Positions 1 to 6,279 are shown, counted from the stretch's first letter. The stretch: DNA of 15,372 bases from Bacillota bacterium (GCA_012842325.1 DUTA01000067.1:1-15372), one strand, 5' to 3'. Numbers and translations: made by a program. The notes: generated from the letters alone by a model not told the origin.

Positions 1-25
1 GGCGCCTGATCACCAACGGAGTCAC
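1..25 (-). CDS. Start of a truncated CDS, probably a penicillin-binding protein (FtsI/SpoVD type)
   Basis: Only the first eight codons are inside the window: a GTG start at 25-23 followed by T-P-L-V-I-R-R. A GGGGGT ribosome binding site lies about 6 bases upstream, between the ftsL stop and this start. The next upstream GTG reads into a stop after six codons, so 25 is the sensible start. The name rests only on gene order: in Gram-positive bacteria the gene after mraZ-rsmH-ftsL is normally an ftsI/pbp2B or spoVD transpeptidase that crosslinks septal or spore peptidoglycan. The short basic N-terminus fits the cytoplasmic tail of such a protein but proves nothing. Confidence 0.5.
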
Positions 26-49
26 GGGCTTACCCCCTTCACAACCCCA

Positions 50-535
50 TCACCGCCCGGGACTTCCGGCATGGGCTTTTTTGGGCAGCAACCAGCCGGC
101 CAACCTGGCCGCGGTTTCACCTTCCTCCGCCTCCCCGGCCTGGGGTTCTGGTCCATGGACAGGAGCAGGGGAATCGGCGACGGCCAGATATCTTACCTCC
201 TGACAGGGGATCATACCCAGTTCTTCCCGGGCCACCCTTTCAATTCGCTCCAGGGAAGCCAGATAAGCTGCCTGACGTTCCAGGTCCCGCTTTTCCCGTT
301 CCAGGGTTTCAATCCGTCCCTTCATACTGCTTATCTGCAGGTTCAGATGGGCCAGGAGGGCATACTGGGATAAATAAAGGAGGGCCGTCAGAACTACCAG
401 GGCAAGGACAATCCCATAAACCGCCATGGGGCTGAGCCGCAGGCGGCGCTGTTTCCACACCCGGCCTTGGACATGTGGTTCCTGCACCCGGGGTTTTTGA
501 TAAGCTACAGCCGTATTGCCTCTGGTTATAACCAA
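50..535 (-). CDS. ftsL: Cell division protein FtsL
   Basis: A small bitopic membrane protein of the divisome that forms a complex with DivIB and DivIC and helps activate septal peptidoglycan synthesis. The 161 residues show a basic cytoplasmic tail (1-36), one hydrophobic segment (about 37-59), a heptad-like coiled coil (about 62-95) and the family end motif ERIERVAREELGM at 96-108. The start is TTG at 535-533, two bases after the rsmH stop, with a GAGGGGGG ribosome binding site inside the end of rsmH, so the two are translationally close. The tail after residue 108 is about 50 residues, rich in Pro, Glu and Ala and longer than in Bacillus FtsL; it ends in a short hydrophobic and basic stretch (about 141-155). 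Position in the mra cluster supports the call more strongly than sequence, because FtsL and DivIC are poorly conserved. Confidence 0.85.
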   Translation of the reverse strand: MVITRGNTAVAYQKPRVQEPHVQGRVWKQRRLRLSPMAVYGIVLALVVLTALLYLSQYALLAHLNLQISSMKGRIETLEREKRDLERQAAYLASLERIERVAREELGMIPCQEVRYLAVADSPAPVHGPEPQAGEAEEGETAARLAGWLLPKKAHAGSPGR

Positions 536-537
536 AA

Positions 538-1503
538 TTATTCACCCCCCTCGGTCTTTAGAACACCTGCTCTCTTTTCCGCCACCCGCAGCTTGGCGCT
601 CCGGGCCCTGGGATTTTCCTGGACTTCCTCAGCGGTAGGGATTACCGGCCGCCTGGTTAAAACCTCAAGGAGGGGCTGCCGGCCGCAAACACAGGCGGGA
701 AATTCCGGCGGGCAGGTGCATCCCCGGGCCAGGCGATGAAAGGTTCGCTTTACAATCCTGTCCTCCAGGGAGTGGAAGGAAATTACACAGAGCCGCCCAC
801 CGGGCTTTAGGAGTTGAACGGCGGTCTCCAGGGCCGGGGCCAGGGAGTCGAGTTCCTCATTGACGGCTATCCGCAAAGCCTGGAAGGTGCGGCGGGCTGG
901 ATGGGGACCCTCCTTTCGCGCCCCCGCCGGTACTGCCTGTTTTATAACCGCAACCAGTTCGCCCGTTGTTTTCAACTTCGCCCTCTTGCGGGCAGCAACT
1001 ATGAATTGGGCTATCCTGGCCGCCCAACGCTCCTCCCCGTATTCCCACAGAATCCGGGCCAGTTCTTCCTGGGGAAGTTCGTTGACCAGGTGGGCGGCCG
1101 TTATGGTTTGCCGGGGATCCATCCGCATATCCAGCGGTCCGTCCTGGTGATAGGAAAAACCCCGCTCTGCCCGCTCCAGCTGGGGAGAAGAAACTCCCAG
1201 ATCGAAGAGTATTCCATCCACTTCCTGCACACCCAGGGGAGCGATGAGGTGGGCCAAATCGCGAAAATTGCCCTGGATAAAGGAAACCATGGCGCCGTAG
1301 GGAGCCAACCGTCTTCTTGCCGCCTCCAGGGCGGCGGGATCCCGGTCGATTCCCAGCAGGCGGCCGCCGGGTTTTATTCGCTCCAGTATTGCCGCGGCAT
1401 GGCCGCCGCCTCCCAGGGTACAGTCGATATAGATGCCGCCGGGAATGCAGCGGAGCCAGGCAATGGTCTCTGCCAGTAAAACCGGTTTATGCACATAATC
1501 CAT
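538..1503 (-). CDS. rsmH: 16S rRNA (cytosine(1402)-N(4))-methyltransferase RsmH
   Basis: Transfers a methyl group from S-adenosylmethionine to N4 of C1402 in 16S rRNA, tuning the decoding site of the 30S subunit. The 321-residue length is typical. Visible family motifs are HKPVLL (5-10), the SAM-binding DCTLGGGGH (27-35), GIDRDP (51-56), FDLGVSSPQL (100-109) and DGPLDMRM (121-128), with ISFHSLEDRIVK near the C-terminus and a small Cys-rich patch (CTCPPEFPACVC) just after it, as in many Firmicute homologues. The ATG at 1503 has a GGAGG site about 11 bases upstream. The gene sits 33 bases after mraZ and two bases before ftsL, and is presumably transcribed from the mraZ promoter. Older names are mraW and yabC. 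Confidence 0.97.
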   Translation of the reverse strand: MDYVHKPVLLAETIAWLRCIPGGIYIDCTLGGGGHAAAILERIKPGGRLLGIDRDPAALEAARRRLAPYGAMVSFIQGNFRDLAHLIAPLGVQEVDGILFDLGVSSPQLERAERGFSYHQDGPLDMRMDPRQTITAAHLVNELPQEELARILWEYGEERWAARIAQFIVAARKRAKLKTTGELVAVIKQAVPAGARKEGPHPARRTFQALRIAVNEELDSLAPALETAVQLLKPGGRLCVISFHSLEDRIVKRTFHRLARGCTCPPEFPACVCGRQPLLEVLTRRPVIPTAEEVQENPRARSAKLRVAEKRAGVLKTEGGE

Positions 1504-1536
1504 AGCTCTTTCGCCCTCCAGCCGGCAGCAAGTCCT

Positions 1537-1968
1537 TTACAATTCCAGATCAACAATTTTTTCCGCGATTTCCTCATAGGCTTGCTCCGCTTTGCTGCTG
1601 TAGGCACGCCATCCTTCCTCGCTCCAAACCTCAACCCGGTTGGACACCCCGATGACCACCACATCCTTTTCTATGCCGGCGTATTCCCGCAGGTTTGGGG
1701 GAAGGAGAATCCTTCCCTGTCTGTCCATTTCACATTCCGTTGCCCCGGAGAAGAAAAAACGGACAAAGGCCCTGGCATCTGCTCTGGTGAAGGGAAGGGC
1801 TTTCAGCTTTTGCTCCAGATTTGACCACTCTTCCCGGGGATATAAAAAAAGGCAACTGTCCAGACCCTTGGTGGCAACAAAGGAAGGACCCAACCCTTCC
1901 CTGAATTTTACGGGGATGATGAGCCTTCCTTTACTGTCAATAGTATGGCGGTATTCCCCCATGAACAT
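1537..1968 (-). CDS. mraZ: Transcriptional regulator MraZ
   Basis: DNA-binding regulator of the division and cell-wall cluster that it heads. The 143 residues contain two SpoVT/AbrB-like half-repeats: GEYRHTIDSKGRLIIPVKFR (4-23) and MDRQGRILLPPNLREYA (81-97), both with the family D-x-x-G-R-[IL]-x-[IL]-P pattern. The reading frame is open for 41 more codons upstream, but ATG 1968 has a GGAG site 8 bases before it and gives the family's normal N-terminus (MFMGEYRH). An ATG two codons later is the other possibility. The upstream extension crosses the promoter and operator, so it is not coding. MraZ proteins are known to bind TGGG repeats in front of their own gene, and such repeats are present here. 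Confidence 0.96.
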   Translation of the reverse strand: MFMGEYRHTIDSKGRLIIPVKFREGLGPSFVATKGLDSCLFLYPREEWSNLEQKLKALPFTRADARAFVRFFFSGATECEMDRQGRILLPPNLREYAGIEKDVVVIGVSNRVEVWSEEGWRAYSSKAEQAYEEIAEKIVDLEL

Positions 1969-1997
1969 GTCCGTCACTCCACTCGCTGGACATTGCC

Positions 1998-2032
1998 CTC
2001 CACTTTTCCCCACTTCACCCCACATAATATCA
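1998..2032 (-). promoter_or_regulatory. mraZ promoter with MraZ operator repeats
   Basis: Read on the minus strand, an extended -10 (TGATATTAT, 2032-2024) is followed at once by three direct repeats: TGGGG at 2022-2018, TGGGG at 2012-2008 and TGGAG at 2002-1998, exactly 10 bp apart. No good -35 hexamer is visible at 17 bp, as often with extended -10 promoters. The repeats match the published MraZ box (TGGGN units with about 5-bp spacers). They overlap the expected transcription start near 2017, so bound MraZ should block initiation. That they act as the operator here is inferred. Confidence 0.82.
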
Positions 2033-2100
2033 TTCGCTGCCCTTCCCCGATTTCCTGCCCGCCGGGGAAATACTTCCAAATATTTTTTCACTTATTCCCA

Positions 2101-2300
2101 TAAAAAAAACCCGACAAAACCGGGTTTAAGTAAATTTTACCAAATCCCTGACCTGTACACCCCCGGGACCGATGCGTCCCGGGGGCCAGGACTCCTATTG
2201 CTGCGCCGGCAACCGGCAGCCCCGGGGGAGACAAAAAAGTCGCCCTTCTTCCATCTTCCCCCGGGGGAGGAGAATAAACCGCCAACCCTGCCAAGGACAG
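2101..2300 (-). ncRNA. Possible structured small RNA of unknown family
   Basis: A non-coding, hairpin-rich stretch ends in the terminator at 2102-2127. A TATAAT hexamer at 2312-2307 (minus) would place a start near 2300, giving an RNA of about 200 nt, but I find no good -35. Inside are a 10-bp GC stem (2160-2169 with 2176-2185) closed by an outer CCTG/CAGG pair (2152-2155, 2187-2190), a smaller stem (2200-2220), and CCCCGGGGGAG twice (2220-2230, 2259-2269). The motif CCCGGG occurs four times in about 105 bases. The size is in the range of 6S RNA, but I cannot recognise a 6S or any other Rfam consensus. A 68-codon minus-strand frame here has no family features or ribosome binding site and is rejected. 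Confidence 0.33.
2102..2127 (-). terminator. Intrinsic terminator upstream of mraZ
   Basis: On the minus strand AAACCCG (2127-2121), a 7-base loop and CGGGTTT (2113-2107) form a perfect 7-bp stem, followed by a further run of T (2106-2102). It lies about 70 bases upstream of the mraZ promoter, so it ends some other minus-strand transcript. No convincing protein gene precedes it, which is why a small RNA is suggested at 2101-2300. Confidence 0.8.
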
Positions 2301-2309
2301 GCAGAAATT

Positions 2310-2362
2310 ATATTAGCATATTTTTACCTAATATGATATACTATTTACCGATATAAAGGTAA
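2310..2362 (+). promoter_or_regulatory. Promoter and candidate operator of gap
   Basis: An extended -10 (TGATATACT, 2334-2342) has a weak -35 TTAGCA (2313-2318) at 18 bp, giving a start near 2349. Two dyads surround it: ATATTAG (2310-2316) with CTAATAT (2328-2334), lying over the -35/-10 spacer, and TTACC (2345-2349) with GGTAA (2358-2362), just at and after the start. A further TTACC at 2324-2328 is 21 bp (two helical turns) from the second. The layout suggests a repressor site; no regulator gene is adjacent. On the opposite strand a TATAAT (2312-2307) abuts the -35. Confidence 0.55.
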
Positions 2363-2393
2363 TGTGATATATCAAAGGAGGCGCATTGGGAAA

Positions 2394-3422
2394 ATGGTGA
2401 AAATAGCTATCAATGGGTTTGGCCGGATCGGGAAAAATTTACTGCGTATTCTCCTTGCAAAGGGGGACCCCAATCTCACCATCGCTGCCATCAATAGTCC
2501 CTCCGGTCCCGAAAAACACGCCACTTTATTCAAATATGACTCCGTATATGGAATATACCCGGGAAAGGTTTGCAGTACCAAAGATTCCCTCCTCATCGAC
2601 GCTGTTGCCATCCCCTTCCTGCAGGAAAAGGAGCCCGAAAACCTGCCCTGGAAGGATATGGAAGTTGATATAGTTATCGAAGCCTCGGGCCGTTTCCGGG
2701 ACCGGGAGGGGGCCCAAAAACACATCGAGGCCGGCGCCAAAAAGGTTGTTATCACAGCGCCGGCCGCGGATCCGGACCTGACAGTTGTGATGGGGGTTAA
2801 TCACCAGGAATACATACACCCAAGGCATGTTATCATTTCCGCCGCTTCCTGCACAACCAACTGCCTGGCCCCCGTGGCCAAGGTCCTGCAGGACAACCTG
2901 GGGATAGAGCACGGCTTTATAACCACCATCCACGCCTATACAGGAGACCAGCAGCTCGTCGACAAACCCCACAAAGATCCCCGCCGGGCCCGGGCCGCCA
3001 ACCTCTCCATCATCCCCACGACAACGGGGGCCGCCAGGGCCATCGGAGCCGTACTGCCTGAACTGAAAGGGAAACTCGACGGGATTTCCTGCCGGGTTCC
3101 CACCCCCTCCGGTTCCCTGGTGGATCTGGTGGTGGAGGTTAAGAAACCCACGACCATCGATGAGGTAAATGGGCTCTTTGCCCAGGCCGCCCAAAAGGAA
3201 CTCCGGGGAATCCTGGAATTCACCCTGGAGCCCCTGGTATCGGTAGATGTGATCGGCAATCCCCACTCGGCCATCGTCGACGGCCTCTCCACCATGGTCA
3301 TCGATAAAAAGCTGGTGAAGATCCTGGCCTGGTATGATAACGAATACGGTTATGCCAATAGGGTTATCGATCTTATCGAATATCTTGCCGTGGCAAAGGA
3401 AGAAGAGAAAAGGATTGCGTAA
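2394..3422 (+). CDS. gap: Type I glyceraldehyde-3-phosphate dehydrogenase, possibly NADP-using
   Basis: Phosphorylating GAPDH interconverts glyceraldehyde-3-phosphate and 1,3-bisphosphoglycerate in glycolysis and gluconeogenesis. ATG 2394 is chosen because it gives the conserved MVKIAINGFGRIG start and has AAAGGAGG at 2374-2381; the upstream frame extension lies in the promoter leader. The 342 residues carry the dinucleotide fold NGFGRIG (7-13), the active-site block SCTTNC with catalytic Cys153, His180 in HAYT, Arg234, and the C-terminal WYDNEYGY (313-320). After the second beta strand it reads AAINSPSG, so Ser35 replaces the Asp that normally binds the NAD ribose (AIND). Bacillus GapB, a gluconeogenic NADP enzyme, likewise lacks that Asp. 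No pgk, tpiA or eno follows, and a terminator is close by, so the gene appears monocistronic. A GapB-like role is inferred. Confidence 0.95.
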   Translation: MVKIAINGFGRIGKNLLRILLAKGDPNLTIAAINSPSGPEKHATLFKYDSVYGIYPGKVCSTKDSLLIDAVAIPFLQEKEPENLPWKDMEVDIVIEASGRFRDREGAQKHIEAGAKKVVITAPAADPDLTVVMGVNHQEYIHPRHVIISAASCTTNCLAPVAKVLQDNLGIEHGFITTIHAYTGDQQLVDKPHKDPRRARAANLSIIPTTTGAARAIGAVLPELKGKLDGISCRVPTPSGSLVDLVVEVKKPTTIDEVNGLFAQAAQKELRGILEFTLEPLVSVDVIGNPHSAIVDGLSTMVIDKKLVKILAWYDNEYGYANRVIDLIEYLAVAKEEEKRIA

Positions 3423-3512
3423 CAACCAAAGAAAACGCCCTCTCCCAAGCCCGCTTTTGTCATTGGGGCTTCAGCTTTCGCCCTTTGCGCCCGGAAATTC
3501 CTTTAAAAGTGT

Positions 3513-3540
3513 CGGGGCCGGTGGTCCCCGGTCTTTTTTT
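3513..3540 (+). terminator. Intrinsic terminator of gap
   Basis: CGGGG (3513-3517) pairs with CCCCG (3526-3530) around a GC-rich loop that can pair further, followed by GTC and seven T (3534-3540). It lies about 90 bases after the gap stop. The bases between (3423-3512) hold no gene that I can see. Confidence 0.75.
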
Positions 3541-3597
3541 ATACCATTATTTTCCTGCCGGCGGCATCTTCCCAAGCTGGTTCAGCGCCCCAGAAAA

Positions 3598-3606
3598 TGG
3601 TATCAT
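3598..3606 (+). promoter_or_regulatory. Possible extended -10 promoter for the DUF2103/Tm-1-like gene run
   Basis: TGGTATCAT at 3598-3606 matches an extended -10 element (TG-N-TATCAT). No convincing -35 is seen at 16-18 bp. It lies downstream of the gap terminator and about 155 bases before the DUF2103-like gene, the expected place for a promoter. A start near 3613 would exclude the ATG at 3597 from the message. Confidence 0.4.
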
Positions 3607-3653
3607 ATAAGCAATATAACCTGGGAAAAGTCAGGCCAGGGGAGATAAAGGAG

Positions 3654-3779
3654 ATGGCCCAACGGGCAGGGGTGCCGCGGTGGAATAGAGGACCAAGAAA
3701 GGCATCCAGCAAGCCGGCAATCTTCGAGAAGCAGCGCAATGTCAGCGGAGGTGAGAGCCGATGGGTAGACAAAACTTAA
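3654..3779 (+). CDS. Small basic ORF, doubtful
   Basis: A 41-codon frame beginning MAQRAGVPRWNRGPRK and rich in Lys and Arg. It matches no family I know. It overlaps the start of the next gene by 19 bases. The AAAGGAG directly before the ATG is too close to act as its ribosome binding site, but GGGGAG at 3640-3645 is at a workable distance. The same frame is open back to an ATG at 3597, which lies within the putative promoter. It may be a real leader peptide or small protein, or simply part of a leader RNA. It is listed because the 220 bases after the gap terminator hold nothing else. Confidence 0.28.
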   Translation: MAQRAGVPRWNRGPRKASSKPAIFEKQRNVSGGESRWVDKT

Positions 3780-4051
3780 AATACCGGAGGCAAAAGGTAA
3801 AGAGGGAACACCATCTTCTGCCGGGCCTGGCCCCCATCCTGGAGGAAATAGCCAGCCATCCGGCGGTGAAATCCATAATACCGGCCCGCATCAACAGCGC
3901 CGTCAGGGGATCGGGAGTGCAGCTTTTCTGGAAGTACAAAACCCCAACGGGCGTCAAGCTTCTGGCCAAAGCGGGGGGCGGAGTGCAAGAAATCTTTGTT
4001 GTCACCGGGGAACCGGAAACCCTGCGGAAATTACTTGAAGAATATAAGTAA
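3761..4051 (+). CDS. DUF2103-like small protein
   Basis: A 96-residue basic protein with a strong GGAGGTGA site (3747-3754) 6 bases before the ATG. The N-terminus is Lys/Arg-rich (residues 2-17). REHHLLPGLAPILEEIASHP (16-35) is followed by an alternating hydrophobic pattern (VKSIIPARINSAVRGSG, then VQLFWKYKT and VKLLAKAGGGVQEIFVVTG) that suggests a small alpha/beta fold. From memory it resembles the DUF2103 family, described in databases as predicted metal-binding; I cannot confirm this and no Cys or clustered His site is visible. It is 169 bases upstream of the Tm-1-like gene on the same strand, so it may share its transcript. Function unknown. Confidence 0.7.
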   Translation: MGRQNLKYRRQKVKREHHLLPGLAPILEEIASHPAVKSIIPARINSAVRGSGVQLFWKYKTPTGVKLLAKAGGGVQEIFVVTGEPETLRKLLEEYK

Positions 4052-4080
4052 AGGGCCGGCGATGGGGTATATTCTGGCTG

Positions 4081-4136
4081 AAAAGGGGCAAAATAGAATT
4101 AATTTGCCGTAATCAAAACTATTTAACCCTTTTGCC
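4081..4136. repeat. Overlapping inverted repeats upstream of the Tm-1-like gene
   Basis: AAAAGGG (4081-4087) is the complement of CCCTTTT (4127-4133). GGCAAAA (4087-4093) is the complement of TTTTGCC (4130-4136), and GGCAAA also pairs with TTTGCC at 4103-4108. Alternative stems of 6-7 bp can therefore form within 56 bases. There is no T-run to make a terminator. It could be an operator or a leader structure; no clear -10/-35 pair lies with it. Confidence 0.45.
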
Positions 4137-4220
4137 GGTGAAGGGCAGGAAATGACCCGGCGCTGGAGAATATATCCAGAAAAAGACGCCGTGAAGGGAA
4201 GAACAGAAAGGAGGGAAACT

Positions 4221-5447
4221 ATGGGGACGGTTGTAGTCATGGGAACCCTGGATACCAAGGGAGCAGAACTCCAGTACGTGCAAAGGGTCATTGCCGAAAG
4301 CGGGCTGAACACCCTGCTGGTGGATACCGGCGTCCTGGGAACCCCCGGCATCAAGGCAGATATCCCCCGGGAGGAAGTGGCAAGGGCAGGGGGCCAGGAA
4401 TTGAGCCAGCTGGTGGAAAAGGGAGACCGGGGCGAAGCCGTAACGGTAATGACCGCCGGGGCAGCCAAGATCGCCCGCCGGCTCTATGATGAGGGCAGAC
4501 TCCAGGGAATAATCAGTTTGGGCGGCTCAGCGGGCACCACCATCGGCACTGCTGCCATGCGGGCCCTGCCCGTCGGCGTCCCCAAGGTCATGGTCTCTAC
4601 CCTGGCTTCGGGAGATACCCGCCCCTATGTTGACACCAAGGATATCTGCATGATGTATTCTGTCGTTGACATCGCCGGCCTCAATCGCCTCTCAAAGACC
4701 ATCCTGGGGAACGCGGCCCGGGCCATTGCCGGCATGGTTGCCAATGCCGGGGAAGAAGACGTAGCAGATGACAGGCCCCTGATCGGCGCCACCATGTTTG
4801 GCGTGACCACACCCTGCGTGACGAAGGCCAGGGAATACCTGGAAGCCAAGGGCTTTGAAGTTCTGGTCTTCCATGCCACCGGCACCGGGGGAAGGGCCAT
4901 GGAAGATCTCATTTACGACGGCTTTATCACCGGGGTCCTCGACATCACCACCACCGAATGGTGTGATGAATTGGTCGGCGGCGTCTTGAATGCAGGCCCC
5001 CACCGTCTGGAAGCGGCCGGCAAAATGGGCATCCCCCAGGTGGTATCCCTGGGTGCCCTGGACATGGTCAATTTTGGTCCTCTGGAAACGGTGCCGGAAA
5101 AATTCCGCCACAGACGCCTCTATAAACACAATCCCACCGTCACCCTCATGCGGACTGAGCCCGATGAATGTGCTGAGCTGGGACGGATTATCGCTGAGAA
5201 ACTCAACGCCGCCACGGGACCCACGGCCCTGGTGATTCCCCTGAAGGGTGTTTCCTTAATCGACCGGGAAGGACAGCCCTTCTGGCATCCCGAAGCAGAT
5301 CAGGCCCTGTTCAATGCCATCCGGGAAAATATCGGTCCCAATGTACGGCTCATCGAGATGGATACCGACATTAACGATCCGGAATGCGCCCTGACCATGG
5401 CCAAATTGCTTGAGGAAATGATGAAGGAAAAGAAAGGAGGAAATTAG
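4221..5447 (+). CDS. Tm-1-like ATP-binding domain protein (UPF0261)
   Basis: The 408 residues match the UPF0261/Tm-1-like family, the N-terminal half of the tomato Tm-1 virus-resistance protein, whose structure binds ATP. Visible family features are GTLDTKG (8-14), LVDTGVLG (33-40), SLGGSAGTT (99-107), a conserved core from STLASGD to VVDIAGLN (about 126-154), and in the second half FGVTTPCV (183-190) and HATGTGGRAME (208-218). The glycine-rich segments are the likely nucleotide contacts. The start is ATG 4221 with AAAGGAGG at 4207-4214; the frame is open 23 codons further up but without family character. The stop is one base before the next start, so the two are co-translated. The biochemical role in bacteria is not established; a two-component enzyme with the next gene is inferred. 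Confidence 0.9.
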   Translation: MGTVVVMGTLDTKGAELQYVQRVIAESGLNTLLVDTGVLGTPGIKADIPREEVARAGGQELSQLVEKGDRGEAVTVMTAGAAKIARRLYDEGRLQGIISLGGSAGTTIGTAAMRALPVGVPKVMVSTLASGDTRPYVDTKDICMMYSVVDIAGLNRLSKTILGNAARAIAGMVANAGEEDVADDRPLIGATMFGVTTPCVTKAREYLEAKGFEVLVFHATGTGGRAMEDLIYDGFITGVLDITTTEWCDELVGGVLNAGPHRLEAAGKMGIPQVVSLGALDMVNFGPLETVPEKFRHRRLYKHNPTVTLMRTEPDECAELGRIIAEKLNAATGPTALVIPLKGVSLIDREGQPFWHPEADQALFNAIRENIGPNVRLIEMDTDINDPECALTMAKLLEEMMKEKKGGN

Positions 5448-5448
5448 A

Positions 5449-6279
5449 ATGGCTTTTATCAGCCGAGCCGAAGCCCTGGCCAAGATTAAAAGTGAGATAG
5501 CGGCGGGCAGACCCATTATCGGTGCTGGAGCGGGAACGGGCATCTCGGCCAAGTGTGCGGAAGCAGGGGGAGTTGACCTGATAATCATCTACAACTCCGG
5601 CCGTTACCGGATGGCCGGGCGGGGCTCCCTGGCGGGCCTTCTCCCTTACGGCGATGCCAACGCCATCGTCGTTGATATGGCCAAGGAGGTCCTCCCCATT
5701 GTGAAGAAGACCCCGGTACAGGCCGGAGTCTGCGGGACCGACCCCTTCCGGCTTATGGACGTTTTCCTGAAGCAGCTCAAAGAAATGGGCTTTACCGGGG
5801 TGCAAAACTTCCCCACCGTGGGGCTCATCGACGGCGTCTTCCGGCAAAACCTGGAAGAGACCGGCATGGGCTACGACCTGGAAGTAGAAATGATCGCCAG
5901 GGCCCATAAACTCGATATGCTCACCACGCCCTACGTCTTTACCCCGGAAGACGCAGAAAAGATGGCAGAAGCCGGGGCCGACATCCTGGTGCCCCATGTG
6001 GGCCTGACCACCAAGGGAACCATCGGCGCGGCAACCGCCGTAACCCTGGAAGAAGCGGCAAAACGGGTCCAGGCCATGCACGATGCCGCCAAGAGGATAA
6101 ATCCCGACATTATCGTCCTCTGCCACGGAGGGCCAATAGCGGAGCCGGAAGATGCCCAGTATATCCTCGAACACACCGAAGGTATCGTCGGCTTCTTCGG
6201 TGCCTCCAGCATCGAACGCCTCCCGACAGAAGTGGCCATCACCGAGCAGGTGAAGAAATTTAAGTCCATCAAGTTCTGA
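5449..6279 (+). CDS. Phosphoenolpyruvate hydrolase-like TIM-barrel protein
   Basis: The 276 residues match the PEP-hydrolase/TIM-barrel family (formerly TIM-br_sig_trns), the C-terminal half of plant Tm-1-type proteins. Seen in order are an N-terminal helix (RAEALAKIKSEIAAGRP), the glycine-rich IIGAGAGTGISAKCAE, LIIIYNSGRYRMAGRGS, PVQAGVCGTDPF, GVQNFPTVGLIDG, ILVPHVGLTTKG, VLCHGGPI and GFFGASSIER, with the regular strand-helix alternation of a beta/alpha barrel. An AAAGGAGG site (5433-5440) lies inside the end of the previous gene, which stops one base before this ATG. The family is related to isocitrate lyase/PEP mutase-type barrels, but the substrate is not known and the annotated PEP hydrolase activity should be treated as a family label only. 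A strong hairpin directly follows the stop. Confidence 0.9.
   Translation: MAFISRAEALAKIKSEIAAGRPIIGAGAGTGISAKCAEAGGVDLIIIYNSGRYRMAGRGSLAGLLPYGDANAIVVDMAKEVLPIVKKTPVQAGVCGTDPFRLMDVFLKQLKEMGFTGVQNFPTVGLIDGVFRQNLEETGMGYDLEVEMIARAHKLDMLTTPYVFTPEDAEKMAEAGADILVPHVGLTTKGTIGAATAVTLEEAAKRVQAMHDAAKRINPDIIVLCHGGPIAEPEDAQYILEHTEGIVGFFGASSIERLPTEVAITEQVKKFKSIKF

Noticed and set aside
2088..2294. 68-codon minus-strand frame between gap and mraZ
   Set aside because: It has no ribosome binding site and a Gly/Pro/Arg-rich low-complexity product, runs through GC hairpins and ends at the mraZ-side terminator. Better explained as non-coding.
2526..3425. 299-codon minus-strand frame opposite gap
   Set aside because: Mirror frame of a well-conserved GAPDH gene; Gly/Asp-rich product without domains.
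3664..3690. T-box-like GGTGCCGCGG in the leader before the DUF2103-like gene
   Set aside because: It does not match the T-box consensus, no terminator/antiterminator pair is present, and the downstream genes are not amino-acid related.
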